Below, piece by piece: positions 26,955-36,344 of a DNA stretch of 64,000 nt; the first letter of the stretch is position 1; the number at the start of each line of letters is the position of its first letter. This DNA is from Marinisporobacter balticus. GTDB lineage: Bacteria; Bacillota; Clostridia; Peptostreptococcales; Thermotaleaceae. The stretch is taken from positions 1 to 64,000 of the forward strand of contig NZ_SLWV01000015.1 of the NCBI RefSeq assembly GCF_004345705.1, in the 5' to 3' direction. The position numbers and the translations under genes are program-made. The notes under the pieces were generated by a model. The model was not told where the DNA came from. It worked only from the letters and a program-made list of their open reading frames with translations, and did no database searches.

Positions 26955-27704
26955 ATGAAAGGCATAATCTTGGCAGGAGGAACTGGGTCAAGACTTTATC
27001 CCTTAACCAAAGTTACCAATAAACATTTACTACCAGTAGGAAAATATCCTATGATTCTTTATTTGATTGCTAAGATGAGACAGGCAGGAATAATAGATAT
27101 TATGATTATCTCTGGAAAAGAGCATATGGGAGCAGTGGTAAATCTATTAGGTAGTGGCTATGAATATGGAGTCAATTTTACCTTTCGAATACAGGATCAA
27201 CCTGGTGGAATCGCTCAGGCTTTAGGTTTATGCGAAGAGTTTGTTAATGATGATAAATGTATCGTAATGCTTGGTGACAACGTTTTTGAAGATAATATCA
27301 ATCAATATGTTGAAAATTTTGAAGGCCAAAAAAAAGGAGCAAAAATATTAATCAAACAAGTCAATGATCCTACAAGGTATGGCGTTGCAGCGCTAAAAGG
27401 TAATAAAATCATAGGTATTGAAGAAAAACCCAAAACCCCCAAAAGCAATTATTGTGTTACAGGAATATATATGTATGATCATAGTGTATTTAACGTCATT
27501 AAAACCTTAAAACCTTCTAATAGAGGTGAACTAGAGATCACAGATGTAAACAATTGGTATATAAAAGATAATTCCCTCACCTATGATATTTTAAATGGAT
27601 GGTGGACTGATGCAGGAACTTTTCATTCTCTACTAAATGCAAATATATTGACCCAAGATATAGATTTAGCGCATATATTGAATAGAGAATATAAAAAAGA
27701 GTAG
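26955..27704 (+). CDS. rmlA: Glucose-1-phosphate thymidylyltransferase, short form
   Basis: A 249-residue nucleotidyltransferase that makes dTDP-glucose from dTTP and glucose-1-phosphate, the first step to dTDP-L-rhamnose. It opens with KGIILAGGTGSRLYPLT (2-18), which binds the nucleotide, and has MLGDNVF (about 99-105) and the GWWTDAGT end segment. It is about 40 residues shorter than the 290-residue RmlA of Gram-negatives and matches the length of B. subtilis SpsI, the spore-coat polysaccharide enzyme. AGGAGGAG precedes the ATG. It heads a rightward operon with rmlD, rmlB and rmlC. Confidence 0.9.
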   Translation: MKGIILAGGTGSRLYPLTKVTNKHLLPVGKYPMILYLIAKMRQAGIIDIMIISGKEHMGAVVNLLGSGYEYGVNFTFRIQDQPGGIAQALGLCEEFVNDDKCIVMLGDNVFEDNINQYVENFEGQKKGAKILIKQVNDPTRYGVAALKGNKIIGIEEKPKTPKSNYCVTGIYMYDHSVFNVIKTLKPSNRGELEITDVNNWYIKDNSLTYDILNGWWTDAGTFHSLLNANILTQDIDLAHILNREYKKE

Positions 27705-27715
27705 GTGAAGTTTCT

Positions 27716-28597
27716 ATGAAAATATTGATTACAGGAAGAAATGGTCAACTTGGAAGTGCCATTATAAAACTATTTAATGAAAAAGAGTGTCCATTAGGTA
27801 AACTTGATAAAAACTATTTTTATTCACAAGTAAGTGGTGTAGGTAAAGATACATTAGATATAACTTCTTTAGAAAATGTTAAAGATTATTTCATGAAATT
27901 CAGACCTGATATAGTGATAAATACAGCAGCATACACAAATGTAGATGGATGTGAGTCAAATATCGATTTGGCATTTCAAGTAAATGCTTTAGGTCCTAAA
28001 AACTTGGCAATAGCATGTGAAGAAATAAAAGCAAAACTCATTCATATCTCTACAGATTACGTTTTTGATGGACAAAACAAGGTTCCTTATAGAGAATTTG
28101 ACTTACCCAGCCCTATCAATATTTATGGAAAATCAAAATATTTCGGTGAAGAATATGTAAAGCAGTTTTGTTCTAAGTATTTTATCCTTCGAACAGGTTG
28201 GCTTTATGGATACACTGGAAAAAATTTTGTAAAAACAATACTAAAAGTTTCAAAAGAAAAAAGTTCTCTTGAAGTTATAAATGATCAGATAGGAAGTCCA
28301 ACAAATGCAGAAGATTTGGTCTATCATATTTTGGAATTAGCACTGACTGACGAATATGGTATTTATCATTGTACGGGTAATAGTGAATGTAGCTGGTATG
28401 AATTTGCAAAAGCGATCATTCAATATGCTCATATAGATTGTAAGATCCATCCAATATCTTCTTATGCCTATAAAAATATTGCAAAAAGGCCACCTTACTC
28501 ATCACTAGATCCTATGATGCTAAGATGTACCATTGGAGATAAAATGAGACATTGGCAACATGCATTAAAAGATTTTATCAATACGCTTTCATTATAG
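27716..28597 (+). CDS. rmlD: dTDP-4-dehydrorhamnose reductase
   Basis: A 293-residue short-chain dehydrogenase performing the last step of dTDP-L-rhamnose synthesis. It has the cofactor loop ITGRNGQLG (5-13), VINTAAYTNVDGCE (about 66-79), HISTDYVFDG (about 106-115) and the catalytic Tyr/Lys pair in INIYGKSKYFGEEY. It lies 11 bp after rmlA. The following gene begins nine bp after its end, so all four rhamnose genes form one unit. Confidence 0.93.
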   Translation: MKILITGRNGQLGSAIIKLFNEKECPLGKLDKNYFYSQVSGVGKDTLDITSLENVKDYFMKFRPDIVINTAAYTNVDGCESNIDLAFQVNALGPKNLAIACEEIKAKLIHISTDYVFDGQNKVPYREFDLPSPINIYGKSKYFGEEYVKQFCSKYFILRTGWLYGYTGKNFVKTILKVSKEKSSLEVINDQIGSPTNAEDLVYHILELALTDEYGIYHCTGNSECSWYEFAKAIIQYAHIDCKIHPISSYAYKNIAKRPPYSSLDPMMLRCTIGDKMRHWQHALKDFINTLSL

Positions 28598-28606
28598 GAG
28601 GATGCT

Positions 28607-29668
28607 ATGAAAACTTATTTGATTACAGGTGGAGCCGGATTTATTGGCTTAAATTTTATTATGTTTATGTTTGAAAAATATAAACATATCAAAATCATCA
28701 ATGTAGATAAATTAACTTACGCTGGAAATTTAGAAAATCTTAAAAAAGTAGAAAATCACCCTCATTACAAGTTTGTAAAAGCTGACATATGTGATGAAAA
28801 AGCCATTCAAAGTTTATTTAGGGAAAATGATATCGATTATGTAATAAACTTTGCAGCCGAATCTCATGTAGATAGAAGCATTAAAGATCCTACCGTTTTT
28901 GTTAAAACCAATATATTAGGCACTATAAATCTATTAAATTGTTCAAAAACTGCATGGGAAACAATAAATGGATTTAAAAAAGGAAAGAAATTTCTACAAG
29001 TCTCTACAGATGAAGTATATGGTTCATTAGAAAGTACTGGATATTTTACAGAAACTTCCCCCCTAGATCCTCACAGTCCTTATGCTTCAAGTAAAGCATC
29101 AGCTGATCTAATGGTTAAAGCATATTTTGATACCTATAAAATGCCTGTAAATATTACTAGATGTTCAAATAACTATGGTCCATATCAATTTCCAGAAAAG
29201 CTAATACCTCTTATGATTCATAATTGCTTAAATAAAAAAAGCTTACCCATTTATGGTGATGGCTTAAATGTTAGAGACTGGCTTTATGTAAAAGATCACT
29301 GTAAAGCAATAGATATGGTTGTTAATAATAGTAAACCAGGAGAAGTCTATAATATTGGTGCCCATAACGAAAAAACGAATATTTATATTGTAAAAACAAT
29401 TATCCAATATATCAACAACAACATTGATCCTACAGTAACACAAAAACTTATAAAATATGTAGCCGATAGAAAAGGACATGACAGAAGGTATGCAATAGAT
29501 CCTACTAAGATAAAAAATAGATTAGGTTGGAAGCCAGAAACAAGTTTTGAAGAAGGAATCAATCAAACAATTAAGTGGTATTTAGAGAATAAAGCTTGGC
29601 TTGATCATATAACTAATGGAAAATATCAAAATTACTATCAAAAAATGTATAGAAATCTAGGTGAGTAA
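28607..29668 (+). CDS. rmlB: dTDP-glucose 4,6-dehydratase
   Basis: A 353-residue extended short-chain dehydrogenase with tightly bound NAD that converts dTDP-glucose to the 4-keto-6-deoxy sugar. The Rossmann loop is ITGGAGFIG (5-13). The family signature INFAAESHVDRSI is near 82-94, the active-site STDEVYG near 133-139, and the Tyr/Lys pair in SPYASSKASADLMV. RCSNNYGPYQFPEKLIP is a further RmlB hallmark. AGGAGG lies five bases before the ATG. Confidence 0.96.
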   Translation: MKTYLITGGAGFIGLNFIMFMFEKYKHIKIINVDKLTYAGNLENLKKVENHPHYKFVKADICDEKAIQSLFRENDIDYVINFAAESHVDRSIKDPTVFVKTNILGTINLLNCSKTAWETINGFKKGKKFLQVSTDEVYGSLESTGYFTETSPLDPHSPYASSKASADLMVKAYFDTYKMPVNITRCSNNYGPYQFPEKLIPLMIHNCLNKKSLPIYGDGLNVRDWLYVKDHCKAIDMVVNNSKPGEVYNIGAHNEKTNIYIVKTIIQYINNNIDPTVTQKLIKYVADRKGHDRRYAIDPTKIKNRLGWKPETSFEEGINQTIKWYLENKAWLDHITNGKYQNYYQKMYRNLGE

Positions 29669-29670
29669 AA

Positions 29671-30258
29671 ATGGAAAAGTTTAAATTTATTAAAACCCCC
29701 ATAGAAGGATTATACATTATTGAGCAAAAAGTCTTTGAAGACAAAAGAGGCTATTTCATGGAAACTTACAATTATCACGAATTTAAAGAAGCAGGACTTG
29801 ATATGCTGTTTGTTCAGGATAATCAATCACAATCACAAAAAGGTGTCCTTAGAGGACTTCACTGTCAAAAAAACTACCCTCAAGGAAAATTAGTGCGAGT
29901 AATCAAAGGTGAAGTTTTTGATGTAGCAGTAGACCTAAGAAAAACTTCTAAAACCTTTGGAAAATATTGTGGATATATTCTAAGTGCTAAAAACAAAAGG
30001 CAGTTTTATATCCCAAAAGGTTTTGCCCATGGATTTTTAGTCCTTTCAACTGAAGCAGAGTTTGTATACAAATGTACTGATTTTTATCATCCTGAAGATG
30101 AACATGGAATTATCTGGAATGATCCAGATATAAACATTCACTGGCCACTAGATCATATTGATAAAATTATATTATCTGACAAAGACACACATTGGATAGG
30201 CTTTAAAGAATATAAGAAAATATATTATCTCGAAATAGGAGGTGAAAATGAATGTTAA
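29671..30258 (+). CDS. rmlC: dTDP-4-dehydrorhamnose 3,5-epimerase
   Basis: A 195-residue cupin-fold epimerase, the usual length, acting between RmlB and RmlD. Conserved pieces are FEDKRGYFMETYN, the catalytic histidine in GVLRGLHCQ (about 59-67), the GEVFDVAVDLR strand and PKGFAHGFLVLS. It begins two bp after rmlB and overlaps the next glycosyltransferase by 7 bp, so the rhamnose genes are translationally linked to the transferases downstream. Confidence 0.95.
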   Translation: MEKFKFIKTPIEGLYIIEQKVFEDKRGYFMETYNYHEFKEAGLDMLFVQDNQSQSQKGVLRGLHCQKNYPQGKLVRVIKGEVFDVAVDLRKTSKTFGKYCGYILSAKNKRQFYIPKGFAHGFLVLSTEAEFVYKCTDFYHPEDEHGIIWNDPDINIHWPLDHIDKIILSDKDTHWIGFKEYKKIYYLEIGGENEC

Positions 30259-32045
30259 ATAATAGAAAAATATGTTTCATCATCTGTGTAAATGATGAAA
30301 AAATATACAAAGAAGCATTATTATATATTAAAAACTTAAATGTCCCTGAAGGTTATCAAGTAGATACTTTATGTATTAAAAATGTAGGAAATATCGGGAA
30401 AGCATATAATCAAGCTATACAAGATTCAAACGCCAAATATAAAATTTATATGCATGAAGATGTATTTATAATTAATAAACATTTTATAAAGGATTTTGTC
30501 AATATCTTTGAAAAAAATGAGAAAATCGGAATGCTCGGCGTAGTAGGTTCAAAAAAAATCCCCGTCAACGGAATATGGGAAGAGTCTACTGATAAGTATG
30601 GAAAAGTATACAATAGCCATACTGAAAAAATGAAACTACTGGAGTTTCATGAAGTATCAAATGAATATGAAAATGTAAAAACACTAGATGGTCTACTGAT
30701 GATCACCCAATATGACATTCCATGGCGAGAAGACATTTTTGATGATTGTTATTTTTATGATCTTTCCCAATGTGTTGAGTTTACTAAATCAGAGTATGAT
30801 GTTGCTGTTGCAAAACAAACCCAACCGTGGTGTATGCATGACTCTGAAATCTTTACTATTAATGATCACTATGAATATTATCGGAAACTTTTCTTAGATC
30901 AGTATTTAACAGAATATTCGCCCAAATATAATATAAAGCAGAATACGGAATTAAAATTCGTTACATTGTTTCCAGAATGTGATAATGTACATTTAATTAA
31001 AGATGTAGGAATGATTCCATATATAATGCATAAATATTTTGGCTATAACTCAAGCGTCGCCACCTATGAAAATTCTAAATTCCCTTTTTTAGATAAAGAA
31101 GTTAAAGGACTAAAACTAGATTATATAACAAGATATACTAGCAATTCAAATCTAGATGGCTATGTGTATTTAGTTCAAAATGCAAAAAATATAGATGTAT
31201 TGCAGCTTTTTCATTTGATTCCTAGAACATTAAATTGGATTAATATCTATAAACATATAAATCCAAAAGGCAAAGTTTATTTAAAATTAGATGAAAATGT
31301 GAGAATTAAAAACAACAATTTCAATGACATTTTCAACGAAACAAATGTTAATATCCTGAAACAATGTGATTTGATTAGTGTAGAAACAAAAGACTTATAT
31401 GCGTATATAAATAAAAAATGGCCTATTAAAGTAGCCTACATTCCTAATGGCTTTTTTGCTCACGATTATAAAAACAAAATGCATATTAACTATGAAGAAA
31501 AAGAAAATGTGATCTGTACGGTTGGTCGAATTGGAAATTATTTTAAAGCTACAGAAATTTTGATGGAGGCTTTTAAGATTGTAAGTATTCATATTCCAAA
31601 TTGGAAGCTAAAAATAGTAGGTCCCATAGAAAAAGACTTTAAACCTTATATCGAAAAATTTTTTAGAGAAAATCCACAGTTAATCGATCAAATAATATTT
31701 ACTGGAACAATAGTAGATAGAGAAAAAGTAAAAAAGGAATATGAAAATGCAAAAATATTTTGTTTAACGTCAAGGCTCGAATCATTTGCTATTGTACTAG
31801 TGGAAGCTATCAGTTCAGGATGTTATATCATCACTTCAAATATTCCATCTGCAAATGATATTACAAACAACAAAAAATTTGGAGATCTATTCAAAATAGA
31901 TAATATTAAGGAGTTATCACAATGCATAATGAATGCTTGTCGCAATGAAGAAAAATTAAAAAGCGTTTGTTGTGAAGTACAAGATTATGCTTATGACAAA
32001 TTTAATTGGGTCAAAATATGTGCAAAGATTGACAAATTATTATAG
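30252..32045 (+). CDS. Two-domain glycosyltransferase (Glyco_tranf_2_5 type plus GT-B)
   Basis: A 597-residue protein. Residues 1-225 match the Glyco_tranf_2_5 family (KICFIICVNDEK, then AKYKIYMHEDVFIINKHFI near 57-75). Residues about 235-597 are a GT-B fold like GT4, with VCTVGRIGNYFKATEILMEA, LKIVGPIEKDF and the nucleotide-sugar segment LTSRLESFAIVLVEAISSG. It thus probably adds two sugars or combines two activities. The N-terminal half is closely similar to that of the gene at 33769. GGAGGTGAAAATGA precedes the ATG, which lies inside rmlC. Confidence 0.85.
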   Translation: MLNNRKICFIICVNDEKIYKEALLYIKNLNVPEGYQVDTLCIKNVGNIGKAYNQAIQDSNAKYKIYMHEDVFIINKHFIKDFVNIFEKNEKIGMLGVVGSKKIPVNGIWEESTDKYGKVYNSHTEKMKLLEFHEVSNEYENVKTLDGLLMITQYDIPWREDIFDDCYFYDLSQCVEFTKSEYDVAVAKQTQPWCMHDSEIFTINDHYEYYRKLFLDQYLTEYSPKYNIKQNTELKFVTLFPECDNVHLIKDVGMIPYIMHKYFGYNSSVATYENSKFPFLDKEVKGLKLDYITRYTSNSNLDGYVYLVQNAKNIDVLQLFHLIPRTLNWINIYKHINPKGKVYLKLDENVRIKNNNFNDIFNETNVNILKQCDLISVETKDLYAYINKKWPIKVAYIPNGFFAHDYKNKMHINYEEKENVICTVGRIGNYFKATEILMEAFKIVSIHIPNWKLKIVGPIEKDFKPYIEKFFRENPQLIDQIIFTGTIVDREKVKKEYENAKIFCLTSRLESFAIVLVEAISSGCYIITSNIPSANDITNNKKFGDLFKIDNIKELSQCIMNACRNEEKLKSVCCEVQDYAYDKFNWVKICAKIDKLL

Positions 32046-32101
32046 TGAATTTTTTTGATATCCATTCATTTACAAAATATTTTCAGAAGGAATGATGAAC
32101 C

Positions 32102-33775
32102 GTGAAAACAAGTATTATCATATTAACTTTTAATCAATTGCATTATACAAAGCTTTGCATAGATAGTATAAGAAAATATACGGAAAAGGACACTTATGAA
32201 ATTATTGTAGTAGACAATCATTCTACCGATGAAACTGTGCAGTGGTTAAAAAATCAAGAAGACATTAAAACGATTCTAAATAAAGAAAATTTAGGATTTC
32301 CAAAAGGATGTAACCAAGGAATAAAAATAGCACAAGGTGATAATATACTTCTTCTCAATAATGATGTAATCGTTACACCCAATTGGCTTTCCAATTTAAA
32401 TAAATGTTTATATAGTTCCGATGATATAGGTGCTGTAGGAGCAGTTACAAATTATTGTTCTAATTATCAAACAATAAAAGGTGCATATAAAAATACGGAA
32501 GAAATGATCGATTTTGCGAAAAAAAATAATCTCTCTAATAAAGATGAATGGGAAGAAAGATTAAAATTAATTGGATTTTGTATGCTTATTAAAAAAAATG
32601 TGCTAGAAAAAGTAGGTACGCTGGACGAAATATTTTCGCCAGGAAATTTTGAGGATGATGATTATTCTTTTAGAATTAGAAAAGCTGGATACAAGTTAAT
32701 GCTTTGTAAAGATGTATTTATCTATCATTTTGGTAGTATTTCTTTTAATGAGAATAGAAACAAATTTTCCGAAATTTTTACTGTTAATAAAAAGAAATTT
32801 GAAGAAAAATGGGGTTTTTCTACATCTTATTATTCAGATATTCAAGTTGATTTAATCAATTTAATAGATCATTTTCAATTTGAAAAGATCAATGTATTAG
32901 AAATAGGCTGTGGTTTTGGCAGTACTTTGCTTCAAATAAAAAATGTTTATAAAAATGCCGGTTTATATGGAATAGAATTAAATAAGAAAACCTTAGAAAT
33001 TACTAGAGCTTTTGCAGATATACAATGTATAGATATTGAAAAAGAAGATCCCCCCTATGCAGAAGAATTTTTTGATTATATTCTATTAGGTAATACCCTT
33101 GAACATCTATATGATCCATTAAATGTGTTAAAAAATATAAGAAAATATTTGAAAAAAGAGGGGAAAATTTTAATGAGTATTTCTAATGTCATCCATTATA
33201 ACATCATTAGAAATTTACTAAATGGAGATTGGAGACCTGTTCATCATTTTCTAAAAACACCTATTCGATTTTTTACAATAAATGAAATTGATACTATGCT
33301 TAAAACCGCAAAGTATTCAATAGAAATAGTTACAGGAAAAATTACACAACAACATGAGGATGATAAACAGTTTATCAATTCATTAAACCAAATAATAGGG
33401 AAAGATATGACAAGCCAGTATAAATATTGTGAATATTACATCAAGTCAAAAAAATTCGAATCTGCCTCAGGAGAAAATACAGAAATCAAATTCTTACTAA
33501 GAAGAATTGAAAACGATATATTAGTGGAAGAAAGTATAACATGCTTAATAGAAATGCTTCATAAATGCAAATTGGATTTATATACCATTATGAAACTAAT
33601 CGATGTAGCTATTATAAAAAAAGAAAAAGTATTTAATCAATTGGCAGCTCAATTATATAAAAAAAGCATGTACGAATATGCAAATGTTCTATTAGCTAAA
33701 TCCTATGAAATGAATCCTCAGCATATGGAAACACAAAAACTATTAAAATGCATGGAAGGTGAACATCCATGTTAA
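32102..33775 (+). CDS. Family 2 glycosyltransferase fused to a methyltransferase
   Basis: A 557-residue protein. Residues 1-250 are a GT2 rhamnosyltransferase-like domain (SIIILTFNQLHYTKLCIDSI, VVDNHSTDET, LLLNNDVIVTPNW and FEDDDYSFRIRKAGY). Residues about 255-410 are a class I S-adenosylmethionine methyltransferase with NVLEIGCGFGSTLL and YILLGNTLEHLYDPLNVL. The tail (about 440-557) is helical. It could transfer a sugar and methylate it or its acceptor. The start is a GTG at 32102. The end overlaps the next transferase by 7 bp. Confidence 0.85.
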   Translation: MKTSIIILTFNQLHYTKLCIDSIRKYTEKDTYEIIVVDNHSTDETVQWLKNQEDIKTILNKENLGFPKGCNQGIKIAQGDNILLLNNDVIVTPNWLSNLNKCLYSSDDIGAVGAVTNYCSNYQTIKGAYKNTEEMIDFAKKNNLSNKDEWEERLKLIGFCMLIKKNVLEKVGTLDEIFSPGNFEDDDYSFRIRKAGYKLMLCKDVFIYHFGSISFNENRNKFSEIFTVNKKKFEEKWGFSTSYYSDIQVDLINLIDHFQFEKINVLEIGCGFGSTLLQIKNVYKNAGLYGIELNKKTLEITRAFADIQCIDIEKEDPPYAEEFFDYILLGNTLEHLYDPLNVLKNIRKYLKKEGKILMSISNVIHYNIIRNLLNGDWRPVHHFLKTPIRFFTINEIDTMLKTAKYSIEIVTGKITQQHEDDKQFINSLNQIIGKDMTSQYKYCEYYIKSKKFESASGENTEIKFLLRRIENDILVEESITCLIEMLHKCKLDLYTIMKLIDVAIIKKEKVFNQLAAQLYKKSMYEYANVLLAKSYEMNPQHMETQKLLKCMEGEHPC

Positions 33776-35199
33776 ATGCTAAAAAAATATGCTTTTTCAC
33801 TTGCATAAATGATGAAAAGACATATGCGGAATCCTTGTTGTATATAAAGAATTTAAATATTCCAGAAGGCTATGAAGTAGCTACTTTATGCATTAAAAAT
33901 ACAGAAAATGTAACAAAATGGTATAATCAAGCCATGAAATATTCAGATGCTAAATATAAGGTCTATATGCATGAAGATGTATTTATCATTAATAAAAATT
34001 TTATAAGCGATTTTATAACTATTTTTGAAAAAGCTAAAAATGTTGGAATGATTGGAATAATAGGCTCTAAAGTAATTCCTACAACAGGAGTATGGAACCA
34101 GTCACAGCATAAATATGGAAAAGTTTACGACAATAGTAGTGGAAAACTAAAACTATTACAATATAAAAACGTAGAAACTGAATATGAAAGCATCAAAGCT
34201 ATAGATAGTATGCTTATGATAACTCAATATGACATTCCATGGAGAGAAGACATTTTTGATAATTATTATTTCTATGATATTTCTCAATGTGTTGAATTTA
34301 ATAAAGAAGGATATGAAGTAGTGATTCCAAAACAAGATAAACCTTGGTGCATTCACGAGTGTAAAACTGTTAATATCAAAGAGCGCCCTGAAAAATATCA
34401 AAACATCTTTTTAGATGAATATGCTAAAGATATATTTCCTTTAGTAAGTATATTTTTAGAAGCTTGTGGTAGAGCCAACTATTTTAAATCTTCTCTTGAT
34501 AGTATCATCAATCAAACTTATAAAAATATTGAAATTATTGTTATTGACGGAAGCCTAGATAACAAATGTAAAGAAATAACCGAACTTTATTTAAAAAAGT
34601 ATCCCTGCATCAAGTACTATACACCTACTATACTATTTCAAAATAAAAATGTATCTAGTCAGCTTTTACAAATATGTTCTGGCGAATATATAAGTTATTT
34701 AACAGATGATGCTATATATCATAAGGACAGAATCAACATCATGATTGATTATTTTTTAGAATATGAAGATGTATCTTTTATAACCTCCTATAGACAATTT
34801 ATAGATACAGAAGGAAAACCACTAATAGATTTTAATATGAATAGAAAGTTATTTGAAAAAAATTCAATTGTAAAAGATCATGCTATATTTCATTTTATAT
34901 TAAAAAAAACATTTGATATGATTAATGAAATTACAAGTCCTTTATTTAATCGAAAGATTTTTGAAGATATTGAAAAGGATATACAAAAATGTAAATTTGG
35001 TATATATACAGAAAAACAAAATAAAATTATATCTAATTTACTTGTATGGATTAGTACTATTTATAAAGAGAAAGGAATATATCTATCAGATCCTTTATGT
35101 TATTTTAAACCTCATGATATGGATGAGCAAAGAAAGGTCAATACCTTAATTCATCAACTATTAGAATATCTAATTAGCAAAGATATGAACTTAAATTAA
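33769..35199 (+). CDS. Two-domain glycosyltransferase (Glyco_tranf_2_5 type plus GT2)
   Basis: A 476-residue protein. Residues 1-220 are a paralogue of the N-terminal half of the gene at 30252; both share YMHEDVFIINK, ITQYDIPWREDIFD and ISQCVEF/LSQCVEF. Residues about 225-476 are a GT2 domain of different kind (PLVSIFLEACGRANYF, INQTYKNIEIIVIDGS and YLTDDAIYHKDR). The two genes therefore share one donor- or acceptor-binding module joined to different second domains. Its ATG lies inside the previous gene. Confidence 0.85.
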   Translation: MLNAKKICFFTCINDEKTYAESLLYIKNLNIPEGYEVATLCIKNTENVTKWYNQAMKYSDAKYKVYMHEDVFIINKNFISDFITIFEKAKNVGMIGIIGSKVIPTTGVWNQSQHKYGKVYDNSSGKLKLLQYKNVETEYESIKAIDSMLMITQYDIPWREDIFDNYYFYDISQCVEFNKEGYEVVIPKQDKPWCIHECKTVNIKERPEKYQNIFLDEYAKDIFPLVSIFLEACGRANYFKSSLDSIINQTYKNIEIIVIDGSLDNKCKEITELYLKKYPCIKYYTPTILFQNKNVSSQLLQICSGEYISYLTDDAIYHKDRINIMIDYFLEYEDVSFITSYRQFIDTEGKPLIDFNMNRKLFEKNSIVKDHAIFHFILKKTFDMINEITSPLFNRKIFEDIEKDIQKCKFGIYTEKQNKIISNLLVWISTIYKEKGIYLSDPLCYFKPHDMDEQRKVNTLIHQLLEYLISKDMNLN

Positions 35200-35231
35200 G
35201 TTAAGTTAAGTAATCAATAAAGGGGTGGAAT

Positions 35232-36308
35232 ATGTTGGAGAATAATAAAGTGATTTGTTTTTCTTGTATAACGCCATTGCATGTATTTGTTTCATATATA
35301 TTGTCTAAAACAATTTATATAAACAATTATAAAATTATTATATTCTCAGATTATCATCTTAAAAGCATCTATCAAAATGCAAAAAAATTTAAAATTTGGA
35401 ATGAACTAATTCTAATAGAAGAAAAAGATCTTCCATTTAGTCAAATTCAACCTCAGTTCAATAAAATTGATTTTAAAAATATAGATGTACTCCATTATTT
35501 TTCTTGGGGTTCCCCCTTTAACACTGGTTTAATGCATTATACATCAAATAAGACAAAAATAATTTTAACTGATGAAGGCGGAATGACTTACATTATAAAA
35601 GAAGCCTATAATCACTGGAGAAGCAAATTCAAACTGCAATCAAACGCCATAGATTTTAATAAAATATCAGAAATATGGTTGTTTGATAAACGACTTTATA
35701 TAAGCGAATTAAATAAACCGCTAAAAGATATTGCATTTAAAAAATATCTGGATAGCGATTTAAAATATGAGATATGCAGTGAGTTAAATACATTATTTGA
35801 TTATAATCGTGAAACTATTGATTGGGATATTTTATTTTTTGATCAATATCTCTCTTATGCAGACTTATCCTATATAGAAGAAAAACATTTATTAATGAGT
35901 ATAATAAAAGCATCACAACCTTTCAAATTACTAATAAAAAAGCATCCTCTTGATGATTACAAAAAATATAATAATTTAAATGTAAACATTCTAAAAAACA
36001 ATAATGTTCCTTGGGAAGTAATATTTTTAAATGAATACATTCATGATAAGATGAAAGTACAAAATAAAACATATATGACATACGGTTCCTCAGCACTGTT
36101 TAATACTTGTATTCTATTTAAGGATTTTGATATAGACAATCATTTTATTATACTGAATAAATTATTAATAAACTCTTCAAAAAATGGATTTGGTACAAAT
36201 AATGAAAAGAATAAATTTTATAATACGTTCAAAGAATTATATGGAATAAATTTGTATGAAGTTGAATCTTTAATAGAATTAAAAAATATTCTTAAAAAGT
36301 TATTTTAA
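35232..36308 (+). CDS. Putative sialyltransferase-like (nonulosonate) glycosyltransferase
   Basis: A 358-residue protein with no signal or membrane segment. Three motifs shared by bacterial sialyltransferases of families such as GT52 and GT38 are present in order: the D/E-D/E-G motif as TDEGGMTY (Asp114-Gly116), the HP motif as IKKHPLD (His238-Pro239) and the SS motif as YGSSALF (Ser286-Ser287). The N-terminal CFSCITPLHVFVSYIL also resembles GT52-type starts (TPLQ/H). It ends the rhamnose and transferase operon and faces the nonulosonate operon, so it probably transfers the CMP-activated sugar made there. AAAGGGGTGG precedes the ATG. The family call is from motifs only. Confidence 0.65.
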   Translation: MLENNKVICFSCITPLHVFVSYILSKTIYINNYKIIIFSDYHLKSIYQNAKKFKIWNELILIEEKDLPFSQIQPQFNKIDFKNIDVLHYFSWGSPFNTGLMHYTSNKTKIILTDEGGMTYIIKEAYNHWRSKFKLQSNAIDFNKISEIWLFDKRLYISELNKPLKDIAFKKYLDSDLKYEICSELNTLFDYNRETIDWDILFFDQYLSYADLSYIEEKHLLMSIIKASQPFKLLIKKHPLDDYKKYNNLNVNILKNNNVPWEVIFLNEYIHDKMKVQNKTYMTYGSSALFNTCILFKDFDIDNHFIILNKLLINSSKNGFGTNNEKNKFYNTFKELYGINLYEVESLIELKNILKKLF

Positions 36309-36344
36309 CCAACAAGCTCCCAAAGTTATTTGGGAGCTTGTTGG
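36309..36344. terminator. Strong bidirectional terminator
   Basis: A perfect 16-bp stem (36309-36324 with 36329-36344) on a GTTA loop, followed rightward by a T7 run. It ends both converging glycan operons, and the last codons of the leftward gene are part of the stem. Confidence 0.95.
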
